Assembly (NCBI GenBank): GCA_900545175.1
Contig: UQYF01000052.1
Coordinates: forward strand, 1-15,383
Length of the DNA stretch: 15,383 nucleotides
Direction: 5' to 3'
Source: an uncultured Eubacteriales bacterium
Lineage (GTDB): Bacteria > Bacillota > Clostridia > Lachnospirales > Lachnospiraceae
The notes beneath the pieces were generated by a model. That model searched no databases and was not told the DNA's origin. It was given only the letters and a program-made list of their open reading frames with translations. Shown piece by piece: positions 7,426 through 13,397 of this stretch; the first letter of the stretch is position 1, and each line of letters begins with the position of its first letter. Made by a program: the position numbers and the translations under genes.

Positions 7426-7735
7426 GATTCATGTGTCAAAATATGCCAATCAAAGCTAGGAGTGTATAACGTATTATGTTTATGCATATCAGCTCCGTTG
7501 TGCGAAGCAGGATGTTCTAAGAACTCTGATAAGGATGTTTTATACGTTCGCCACCGAAGAAAAGCATACATCCGTGTGTGTATGCATTTCTTCTAAAGCA
7601 GCATCCGTGCTGCTTTTGGCTAGGTAGTTAGCAGAGTACTAAGAACATATAAGCTTATTCAAAAAGCCGTGATATGCATAAACATAATACGTTATACACA
7701 GTTAAATATATATAGCATATTTTGACACAGGAATC
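7426..7735. repeat. Complete dispersed palindromic element (copy 2), possible MITE or structured RNA
   Basis: A ~310-bp non-coding unit that folds on itself at every level. The outer ends GATTC..GTGTCAAAATATGC (7426-7446) and GCATATTTTGACAC..GAATC (7715-7735) are inverted repeats, 20 of 21 positions complementary. After exactly 15 unpaired nt on each side come 30-nt arms (7462-7491 and 7670-7699) that are perfectly complementary. Inside these a 21-nt stem (7512-7532 with 7628-7648) has three mismatches. The centre holds two hairpins: 7556-7570 with 7579-7593 (one mismatch), and AAAGCAGCA (7595-7603) with TGCTGCTTT (7608-7616) around a TCCG loop. There is no gene inside. The same ends occur at 1-55 and 15227-15383. 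It could be a miniature inverted-repeat transposable element, a structured RNA gene, or both. No clear target-site duplication was seen. Confidence 0.88.
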
Positions 7736-7815
7736 TTTATGCATAAAAAGGCTTTTAGAAAAACACACGATACGGTATGTAGGTGTAAAGAATATCATAA
7801 AAGGGGAAATGGAAA

Positions 7816-8658
7816 ATGAAAGAGAACAAAAAACACATAATACTTGTATTGGGACTTGCGGCGGTGATAGCTGTTGCTGCGGCGGTTCTTACATGCGTAC
7901 TTCTCATGCCTAAGCTTATGCTTGGCAGGAGACTTAATGAGATTCTTAAGGATACGTATACATATAATGCGAAGGCTTCGGTTGCTGGAGTTGATATGGG
8001 AATATTTGGAGATGAGTTCGAGGGAAGTATTACCGGAAGCAGGGGAAAAGATGTTGTATATGGCAACGTATCGTATAACGGTTTTGAGTGCCTTGAAATA
8101 TACGTTGAAAACGATGGAAAAGTTATGCTCAACATTGAGAAGCTTTTTGAGAGTGCGGTAGATAGGGCGGAGGAGAAGACAGGACTTCCGCTTGACTTTG
8201 TGAAGAGCCAGCTTACCGATATCACTATATCATCGAGCCAGATTGAGGATATAACCGGAGAGAGGCTTGTGACGATGGCTGATGCGGGCGTGACACATAA
8301 CACACTTGAGGAGTTCGTACAGGCAGTGAAGCTTCTGTCCTCGTTCAAACAGATTAAAGCGGAGGATATGAATGCGGAATATAAGCTTCTCGGTGATGAC
8401 GCAGGATACTTTATGCTGGAGCTAAAGGATGGAATGACGAAGGTATACATCGGAGTCCCGAAGGATAAGGATGACAAGGCCACGTCCTTTGTTGTCGAGT
8501 ATATGGGCGATGCAGCGGCAGCCGGCGCAGATACCATCGTGTGGAAAATCAAGCTTGATTATGAGATTTGTGAAGTTGGGGAGATAGATGTACCTGATGA
8601 GACATTGTCGAAGGAGACGATAGAGCTGATTAAAAAAGTGTATGGGTATCTGGAATAA
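7816..8658 (+). CDS. Membrane-anchored extracytoplasmic protein of unknown function
   Basis: 280-aa protein that I do not recognise. It begins MKENKK followed by a hydrophobic helix (about 8-32, IILVLGLAAVIAVAAAVL), fitting an uncleaved N-terminal anchor or signal peptide. Cys27 lies in VLTC, but Thr at -1 does not fit a lipobox, so a lipoprotein is unlikely. The remaining ~245 residues are hydrophilic and acidic, rich in Asp, Glu and Lys. Alternating segments look like beta strands (DVVYGNVSYNGFECLEIYVE, FMLELKDGMTKVYIGVPKD) with helices between, suggesting one globular domain outside the cell. The start is set by AAAAGGGG (7799-7806), 9 nt upstream. It stands alone between the repeat element and a palindrome, and its promoter may use TTGACA at 7722-7727 in the repeat end. 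It is a real gene by length, start signal and composition; no role can be assigned. Confidence 0.8.
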   Translation: MKENKKHIILVLGLAAVIAVAAAVLTCVLLMPKLMLGRRLNEILKDTYTYNAKASVAGVDMGIFGDEFEGSITGSRGKDVVYGNVSYNGFECLEIYVENDGKVMLNIEKLFESAVDRAEEKTGLPLDFVKSQLTDITISSSQIEDITGERLVTMADAGVTHNTLEEFVQAVKLLSSFKQIKAEDMNAEYKLLGDDAGYFMLELKDGMTKVYIGVPKDKDDKATSFVVEYMGDAAAAGADTIVWKIKLDYEICEVGEIDVPDETLSKETIELIKKVYGYLE

Positions 8659-8670
8659 ATATGGATTCGT

Positions 8671-8713
8671 ATTTAGTTCGGTTACAACCGAGTCGGTTGC
8701 AGCCGAACTAAAT
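8671..8713. repeat. 43-bp near-perfect palindrome made of two tandem palindromic 14-mers
   Basis: The 21-nt arms 8671-8691 and 8693-8713 are complementary except at two positions, which would be G-U pairs in RNA. Each half contains its own palindrome: TCGGTTACAACCGA (8678-8691) and TCGGTTGCAGCCGA (8693-8706). These are also direct repeats of one another with a 15-bp period. It follows the 7816-8658 gene by 12 nt and has no T-tract, so it is not a standard terminator. Two adjacent dimer-type protein binding sites, or a 3' mRNA stabilising hairpin, would fit. TTGACA (8714-8719) follows directly, but no matching -10 was found. Confidence 0.75.
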
Positions 8714-8775
8714 TTGACATACAAAAAATTATGATTGGAATATCTGATTAGCTGTATAAAATATGGTAACAAAAA

Positions 8776-8821
8776 GAGCCACCCTGAAAAATGCTTAGCA
8801 TTTGTCAGGATGGCTCTCTTT
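8776..8821. terminator. Bidirectional terminator between the 7816-8658 gene and the phosphofructokinase gene
   Basis: GAGCCA-CCTGA-AAATGC (8776-8794) pairs with GCATTT-TCAGG-TGGCTC (8798-8816), a 19-position stem with two mismatches and a TTA loop. The A-run 8771-8775 gives a clean T-tract for minus-strand transcription of phosphofructokinase. The plus strand has TCTTT. It lies between two convergent genes. Confidence 0.92.
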
Positions 8822-8843
8822 CGTTAGAATAAAAATATGTAAA

Positions 8844-10079
8844 TTATCTGTTATCAATATCCACTACGATATGTCTAGGCTGTCCGGTTATCATAATAGG
8901 TGTAAGCTCAGCCTGAATAAGTGGGCGGATGTAGTTGATAAGCTTATCGCTCACGCCGCTTCCATCCGGCTTAATCCATTCAACAGGGACCTTTTTCTCG
9001 ATGTTGGCAATCTTGTGAACATCGTAGAGGTCGGTTGTGCAGATATAAGGGTCTTCGGAGACTCTCTTTAATATTACCATCTTGCCTGTCTCACCTTCAA
9101 AAGCAGACTTAACTGCGTAACCGCCTACCTGATAAGCTTCGGTTATATCAACTCTTGATGTGAGATGTCCGGCACAGCGCTGGAGAGTTGACAGCTCGAT
9201 TGCTCTTGACTTACAGCCGATTTTTTCACTTACAAGAGCCGAGAGGTATTTAGCTGTTCCGGAGAGCTGCTTATGACCGAAGGAGTCGACATACTCCGTG
9301 TGCTGTCCGTGTTCGAACACATACTTGCCGTCGGTTGTCTTGATACCCTCTGATACTGCAACGACGACGGATTTCTTAGTCTTTTGAATCTGTCTTATCT
9401 TGTCTAAGAATATATCGACATCAAAAGGAAGCTCAGGGAGGTAGAGAAGGTCAACTCCCTCACAGTCCTCGCAGTGGGCAAGAGCTGCGGCACCTGTAAG
9501 CCAGCCGGCATTACGTCCCATAATTTCTATGATAGTGACATTTTTGACATCGTATACAAGACCGTCGCGGATAAGCTCCTTGGTGGCTGAGGCGATGTAC
9601 TTGGCTGCACTTCCGAAGCCCGGAGTGTGGTCTGTGACAGCAAGGTCGTTATCTATAGTCTTAGGAACACCGATAAAGCGTATCGGGCTGTTCATAAGGA
9701 TTGCATAATCGGACAGCTTCTTGATTGTGTCCATTGAATCATTTCCGCCTATGTAGAAGAAGGCTGTGATGCCATACTCGTTAAGTATCTCAAAAATTCT
9801 GTTATACAAGTCTCTGTCATCGCATATGTCAGGGAGCTTGTACCTGCATGATCCAAGAAATGATGAAGGTGTTCTCTTTAGCAGCTCCAAATCCATATCT
9901 GAGCGGATTTTCTCGCTCATATCTATAATGTTCTTCTCCAAGAATCCCTGTATTCCGTATCTCATGCCGTATATTTTTTCTGCACCAAGATCCTGGGCTG
10001 TCTTAAATACACCTGCAAGACTTGAGTTGATTACAGCGGTTGGACCGCCGGACTGACCTACAATTACATTACCTGCCAT
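8844..10079 (-). CDS. pfp: 6-phosphofructokinase, pyrophosphate-dependent type (predicted)
   Basis: 411-aa cytoplasmic enzyme that phosphorylates fructose-6-phosphate to fructose-1,6-bisphosphate. Family motifs: GQSGGPTAVINSSL at the N-terminus, YIGGNDSMDT (about 109-118), GVPKTIDNDL (about 137-146) with the catalytic Asp of TID, and IMGRNAGWL (about 186-194). Two positions separate PPi from ATP enzymes in this family. E. coli Gly104 is Asp here (GGNDS), and E. coli Gly124 is Lys (PKTID). Both changes are typical of PPi-dependent enzymes, and ~410 aa also fits that group rather than the ~320-aa ATP enzymes. The Asn in GGND replaces the usual first Asp of the motif. Two adjacent ATG codons exist (10082 and 10079); AGGAGG (10090-10085) lies 2 nt from the first and 5 nt from the second, so the second is preferred. 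It is transcribed alone from the promoter at 10179-10207. PPi-dependent enzymes are reversible. Confidence 0.92.
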   Translation of the reverse strand: MAGNVIVGQSGGPTAVINSSLAGVFKTAQDLGAEKIYGMRYGIQGFLEKNIIDMSEKIRSDMDLELLKRTPSSFLGSCRYKLPDICDDRDLYNRIFEILNEYGITAFFYIGGNDSMDTIKKLSDYAILMNSPIRFIGVPKTIDNDLAVTDHTPGFGSAAKYIASATKELIRDGLVYDVKNVTIIEIMGRNAGWLTGAAALAHCEDCEGVDLLYLPELPFDVDIFLDKIRQIQKTKKSVVVAVSEGIKTTDGKYVFEHGQHTEYVDSFGHKQLSGTAKYLSALVSEKIGCKSRAIELSTLQRCAGHLTSRVDITEAYQVGGYAVKSAFEGETGKMVILKRVSEDPYICTTDLYDVHKIANIEKKVPVEWIKPDGSGVSDKLINYIRPLIQAELTPIMITGQPRHIVVDIDNR

Positions 10080-10178
10080 CATAGCCTCCTAAATATTTGA
10101 TTTCCAAGGTAATAGTGCGATTATGTATGTGTTATTGGCTGCATATTACCTGATTAGTACCAATCGGCACATGAACCC

Positions 10179-10207
10179 ATTGTAGCACATAGGGTACACG
10201 CAGACAA
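10179..10207 (-). promoter_or_regulatory. Sigma-A promoter for the phosphofructokinase gene
   Basis: On the minus strand TTGTCT (10207-10202), a 17-bp spacer and TACAAT (10184-10179) form a good promoter. Transcription would start near 10172, giving a leader of about 90 nt. That leader contains a long-range inverted repeat GGTAATA/TATTACC (arms at 10144-10150 and 10107-10113, approximate). Confidence 0.72.
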
Positions 10208-10244
10208 GAATTGATAAAAAATAGACAGTCAGCCTGGGGTGGGA

Positions 10245-10297
10245 CAGAGGGGTCTGGTCCCTGTCCCAAGATGGGACATGGGGACCAGACCCCTCTG
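10245..10297. repeat. REP-like GC-rich palindrome
   Basis: A 53-bp imperfect palindrome. CAGAGGGGTCTGGTCC (10245-10260) is exactly complementary to GGACCAGACCCCTCTG (10282-10297). The inner arms TGTCCCA and TGGGACA pair around an AGA loop, with a small bulge between the two stems. It is much richer in GC than the intergenic DNA around it and lies between the divergent promoters of the phosphofructokinase and methyltransferase genes. This design resembles REP/BIME elements mobilised by RAYT (TnpA-REP) transposases, but no transposase is in the window. It has no T-tract, so it is not a normal terminator. Confidence 0.75.
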
Positions 10298-10368
10298 CTG
10301 TTTCGTGTAAATACACTTACCAAAGCCAAAAAACTATTATTTTTCATCAGAATACAATTTAAAATGTA

Positions 10369-10399
10369 TTGACAAAAATAAACAGGGGGGGGGTATAAT
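10369..10399 (+). promoter_or_regulatory. Methyltransferase promoter with a G9 tract in the spacer
   Basis: TTGACA (10369-10374) and TATAAT (10394-10399) are both perfect consensus boxes, but they are 19 bp apart. Nine of those 19 bases are a single run of G (10385-10393) that directly abuts the -10 box. Loss of two G would give the optimal 17-bp spacing. Such tracts change length by slipped-strand mispairing, so this looks like a phase-variable promoter. Transcription would start near 10406. Confidence 0.82.
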
Positions 10400-10440
10400 T
10401 ATTCTGCTTGTTTTTTATAACGCATGAGGAGGATTGTGAC

Positions 10441-11175
10441 ATGGCAATGAAACAAATATTAAAAAAAATAAGAATGTATGTAAAACCAAAATATTTGCTC
10501 AAATCACGTATACGCAGGTGCAAGTGTTGTGGTAAAATAGCTCCTATTATTCAGTTTGGCGTTGATGACGAGATGAGGAGATGCCTTTTCTGCCGGGCTA
10601 ATGGAAGATATGAGTATATTTCAGAGGCAATAGATGAGCTTGGAAAGCTTGATGGGAAAATTATTTTTGAGTTGGATGATAATTCTCCTCTGAGAAAAAA
10701 ATTAAAGAAATACGGAAAGAATTATATACGTTCATTTTACTCTGAGAAAATACCATTTGGAACCGTACTGGAGGATGGTACCAGAAATGAAGATATTCAA
10801 CATCTTTCTTTTTCCGATAACAGCATAGATTTGATGATTTCAAGTGATGTTCTTGAGCATGTTGTGGATATAAATGCAGCGTTTGAGGAAATGAAACGTG
10901 TTCTTAAACCTGGAGGAAAGCATATATTTTCTATTCCTATGTATGATGGAATGACAAGACAGAGGGCTTCTATTGAGGACGGCAGGATAAAATATATTCT
11001 ACCTAAGCATTATCACTGTGACCCGGCAAAGGATGGAAATGGGTTTATATTGGTGTTTTGGGATTATGGAAAAGATTTTGCAACAAGATTTTCCGATGAT
11101 AGAATGCGGATTAGTATTGCAAAAGGACCATTCGGACCGGATGGCAAGATAGTATGGTGCGCCGAAAAATTATAA
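10441..11175 (+). CDS. Class I SAM-dependent methyltransferase with N-terminal zinc-ribbon-like motif
   Basis: 244-aa predicted cytoplasmic methyltransferase of the Methyltransf_11 type. A zinc-ribbon-like pair precedes the catalytic fold: C27-K-C29-C30-G and C48-LF-C51. The SAM-binding region starts around IIFELDDNSPLRKKL (74-88), where the usual Gly-rich loop is degenerate. The post-I part is clear: SFSDNSIDLMISSDVLEHV (123-141), then EEMKRVLKPGGKHIFSIPM. Small methyltransferases of this layout are common in surface-polysaccharide gene sets, so sugar or glycan methylation is a reasonable guess; the substrate is unknown. The start at 10441 is chosen for AGGAGG (10427-10432), 8 nt upstream; an in-frame TTG at 10408 lies in the leader. 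The gene looks more A-rich than its neighbours and stands apart from any glycan cluster, hinting at transfer. No terminator separates it from the small ORF that follows. Confidence 0.82.
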   Translation: MAMKQILKKIRMYVKPKYLLKSRIRRCKCCGKIAPIIQFGVDDEMRRCLFCRANGRYEYISEAIDELGKLDGKIIFELDDNSPLRKKLKKYGKNYIRSFYSEKIPFGTVLEDGTRNEDIQHLSFSDNSIDLMISSDVLEHVVDINAAFEEMKRVLKPGGKHIFSIPMYDGMTRQRASIEDGRIKYILPKHYHCDPAKDGNGFILVFWDYGKDFATRFSDDRMRISIAKGPFGPDGKIVWCAEKL

Positions 11176-11183
11176 AAAAACTG

Positions 11184-11212
11184 TTGACTTTTATTTCCAT
11201 CAAGAGTATTCT
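11184..11212 (+). promoter_or_regulatory. Promoter of the small leader ORF
   Basis: TTGACT (11184-11189), a 17-bp spacer and TATTCT (11207-11212) begin 8 nt after the methyltransferase stop codon. Transcription would start near 11219, about 45 nt before the small ORF. Confidence 0.65.
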
Positions 11213-11264
11213 GAAAAAGACTTATGAATCAACAAACTATAAAAAAAGAAAGGAGACAGGCTCG

Positions 11265-11339
11265 ATGATTAAGTTAAGTAATTTAGTAGTGAGAACATTA
11301 TATGTTATCGGGACTGCCTCGGATATACATACAGCATAA
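11265..11339 (+). CDS. Small ORF, 24 aa, possible leader peptide of the ABC exporter operon
   Basis: A 24-codon reading frame starting MIKLSNLVV and ending ASDIHTA. It has its own promoter (11184-11212), a good ribosome binding site (AAAGGAGA, with AGGAG at 11251-11255, 9 nt from the ATG) and an intrinsic terminator 85 nt after its stop. The middle is hydrophobic (NLVVRTLYVIG) but short for a membrane helix. The arrangement promoter, short ORF, terminator, then heterodimeric ABC exporter matches the Bacillus subtilis bmrB-bmrCD layout, where translation of a leader peptide controls read-through. It could instead be an independent small protein or a chance ORF in a small RNA. I do not recognise the peptide. 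Confidence 0.5.
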   Translation: MIKLSNLVVRTLYVIGTASDIHTA

Positions 11340-11423
11340 GAGCACAAGATGAGTATTGAGTGATTATATAGCGCAGTGGGGTTATATATTATTTGATACA
11401 GCTTAGACTATTTGCATGAAGTT

Positions 11424-11459
11424 AAGCCGCAGGGTCGTTTCGACTATGCGGCTTTTTTT
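11424..11459 (+). terminator. Strong intrinsic terminator after the small ORF
   Basis: AAGCCGCA (11424-11431) pairs with TGCGGCTT (11447-11454), and an inner GTCG/CGAC stem (11434-11437 with 11441-11444) closes on a TTT loop. Seven T follow (11453-11459). It should stop transcripts from the methyltransferase gene and the small ORF before the ABC operon 195 nt further on, unless read-through is regulated. A second AGCCGCA at 11487-11493 could compete for the 3' arm. Confidence 0.9.
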
Positions 11460-11602
11460 GCGTGTCATGGCGGAAATCAGTCAATTAGCCGCAGGATATG
11501 CATGAACTTTATAAGTATGTATTTTTTCGGGGCAGAGCGGCATGGTGCTTAATTGCATGAAATTATGTGCCGGAGAAAACAAAATGAGGGGCAAAATACT
11601 TT

Positions 11603-11640
11603 TTGACCCTTATATCATTAATGTCATTATACGGTGACAT
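11603..11640 (+). promoter_or_regulatory. ABC operon promoter with overlapping operator-like inverted repeat
   Basis: TTGACC (11603-11608) is followed 18 bp later by TTATAC (11627-11632), or 17 bp later by ATTATA. A perfect inverted repeat ATGTCA-N8-TGACAT (11621-11640) spans the -10 box and the probable start site. A repressor dimer bound there would block transcription, as MarR- or TetR-type regulators do for drug exporters. No regulator gene is in the window. The ribosome binding site GAGGGAGGAAG follows directly, so this transcript would have a very short leader. The DNA between 11460 and 11602 shows no gene. Confidence 0.6.
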
Positions 11641-11654
11641 AGAGGGAGGAAGCT

Positions 11655-13397
11655 ATGAAGTTTAGAAACTACATTGCAAAGAGCTGGTATCTGTACCTGA
11701 TAGCTCTTGCTGCGATGATATGCAGTATTGGTCTTGACATGGTATACCCGTTTATAACAAGGTCACTCATCGATGATGTCATAGTTGGCGGAAATACGCA
11801 GATTCTTATGAAGCTGCTGTTCGGTCTGCTTGGCATAGGCTTTGGAAGGGCTGTATTTCAGTTTGTCAAGGAATTTACTTTTGACTATACCAGCATGAGT
11901 ATAGGAAGTAAGATTAGAATAGGGCTTTTTAAGCATGTGCAAAAGCTTTCAATAAGATTCTTTGACAGAAATAACACAGGAGAGCTGATGGCACGTGTGA
12001 AGGATGATGTGGATAACATCTGGAATGCATTGGGCTACGTGGGAATGTTGGCTATTGAATGTATAATTCACACAATTTGCGTGCTTGTATGTATGGTAAG
12101 CATCAGCCCGGTGCTTACAATCATTCCTATAGTTATCATGCCTATTGTGGCATACACTGCGGTAGTGCTTGAAAAGAAGATAGGAAAGGTATATGACGAT
12201 TTGTCAGAGGAGAATGCGGCGCTCACAACCGTTGTACAGGAAAATCTTACAGGAGTGCGTGTTGTAAAAGCATTTGCGAGAGAGGACTATGAGATTGAAA
12301 AGTTCAGAAAGCATAATAAGAATTATTATGACCTTAGCATGAAGCAGTCAAAGATATCTCTTAAGTACAATCCTAATATATCATTTCTTACAAGACTTCT
12401 GCTTTTGCTGGTTGTACTTGTAGGCGGCGGCTTTGTAATAATGGATAAGATAAGCCTTGGCGACCTTGGAGCATTTACCGAGTATGCCAACAATATCATC
12501 TGGCCTATGGAGATGATTGGCTGGCTTAGCGCTGATATGGCGAGCGGTCTTGCATCTGCAAAGAAGATAAGAAAGATATGGAACGAGGTTCCGGAGATTG
12601 CCGATAAGGAGGATGCCAAAGATTTAGGAAGAGCCAAGGGTGAGGTTGAGTTTGACAATGTATCCTTCAACATTAACGATACTCAGGTATTAAACAACGT
12701 ATCATTTAAGGTTCCTGCCGGAAAGACACTTGGAATCATGGGTGTGACAGGTTCCGGTAAAACATCAATAATCAATCTTATTGAGCGCTTCTATGATGCG
12801 ACAGACGGTAAGGTTATGCTCGATGGAAATGATGTGAAGGATATCACTACACAGAGCCTTAGAGCGAATATCTCTGTTGTCATGCAGGATGTATTCCTTT
12901 TTTCGGATTCGATTAAGGAAAATATCAGTATCGGACGCAGGGACAATATAACGGATGAGCTTATCGAGTCCTCGGCACAGTCTGCGAGGGCGGCAGGCTT
13001 TATAGGTAAGCTTTCCGACAAATATGAGACAGTAGTAGGTGAGCGTGGTGTTGGTCTGTCGGGAGGACAGAAGCAGCGTATCAGTATAGCGAGAGCGATT
13101 GCAAAGCAGGCTCCGGTGCTTATACTCGATGACTCGACATCAGCTCTTGATATGGAGACGGAGTATGAGATTCAAAAAGAGCTCGAAGCAATGAAGAATA
13201 CGACAAAGATTATCATTGCACATCGAATTTCTGCTGTTAAGCAGGCTGATGAGATTATTGTGCTAGAAGGCGGAAGTATTGCCGAGAGAGGTACACATGA
13301 CGAGCTCATGGCAAAGAAGGGAATCTATTACGATACCTACAATGCGCAGTATTCCGCATCCGTTGTTTTAGAGGAGGTGGCAGGAAATGTCGGTTAA
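11655..13397 (+). CDS. ABC exporter half-transporter, degenerate-site subunit (BmrC-like)
   Basis: 580-aa type IV ABC exporter half: six predicted transmembrane helices (about residues 10-300) fused to a nucleotide-binding domain (about 330-570). The NBD has Walker A GVTGSGKT (363-370), Q-loop VMQDVFLFS, a canonical LSGGQ signature (468-472), Walker B LILD ending at Asp492, D-loop SALD and the H-loop His523. The residue after Walker B, normally the catalytic Glu, is Asp493 (LILDDSTSALD). This subunit therefore should not hydrolyse ATP well at its own site but supplies the intact signature to its partner. It overlaps the next gene by 11 nt, so the two are translationally coupled and almost certainly form a heterodimer. 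Relatives such as BmrCD, LmrCD and TM287/288 export drugs or lipophilic compounds. GGGAGGAAG just upstream sets the start. The substrate is unknown. Confidence 0.93.
   Translation: MKFRNYIAKSWYLYLIALAAMICSIGLDMVYPFITRSLIDDVIVGGNTQILMKLLFGLLGIGFGRAVFQFVKEFTFDYTSMSIGSKIRIGLFKHVQKLSIRFFDRNNTGELMARVKDDVDNIWNALGYVGMLAIECIIHTICVLVCMVSISPVLTIIPIVIMPIVAYTAVVLEKKIGKVYDDLSEENAALTTVVQENLTGVRVVKAFAREDYEIEKFRKHNKNYYDLSMKQSKISLKYNPNISFLTRLLLLLVVLVGGGFVIMDKISLGDLGAFTEYANNIIWPMEMIGWLSADMASGLASAKKIRKIWNEVPEIADKEDAKDLGRAKGEVEFDNVSFNINDTQVLNNVSFKVPAGKTLGIMGVTGSGKTSIINLIERFYDATDGKVMLDGNDVKDITTQSLRANISVVMQDVFLFSDSIKENISIGRRDNITDELIESSAQSARAAGFIGKLSDKYETVVGERGVGLSGGQKQRISIARAIAKQAPVLILDDSTSALDMETEYEIQKELEAMKNTTKIIIAHRISAVKQADEIIVLEGGSIAERGTHDELMAKKGIYYDTYNAQYSASVVLEEVAGNVG

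Noticed and set aside
7433..7728. CRISPR array
   Set aside because: The repeated motifs are inverted, not direct, and there are no regularly spaced repeat-spacer units.
7755..8552. 265-codon minus-strand ORF opposite the 7816-8658 gene
   Set aside because: The plus-strand gene has a better start signal, a proper N-terminal helix and normal composition; the antisense product is extremely Ser/Thr/Pro-rich, as expected for a complement frame.
8714..8742. Promoter starting at TTGACA after the tandem palindrome
   Set aside because: No acceptable -10 hexamer occurs 16-19 bp downstream, and only a terminator and a convergent gene follow.
10132..10347. 71-codon minus-strand ORF upstream of the phosphofructokinase gene
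   Set aside because: It spans the phosphofructokinase promoter and the REP-like palindrome and has no ribosome binding site.
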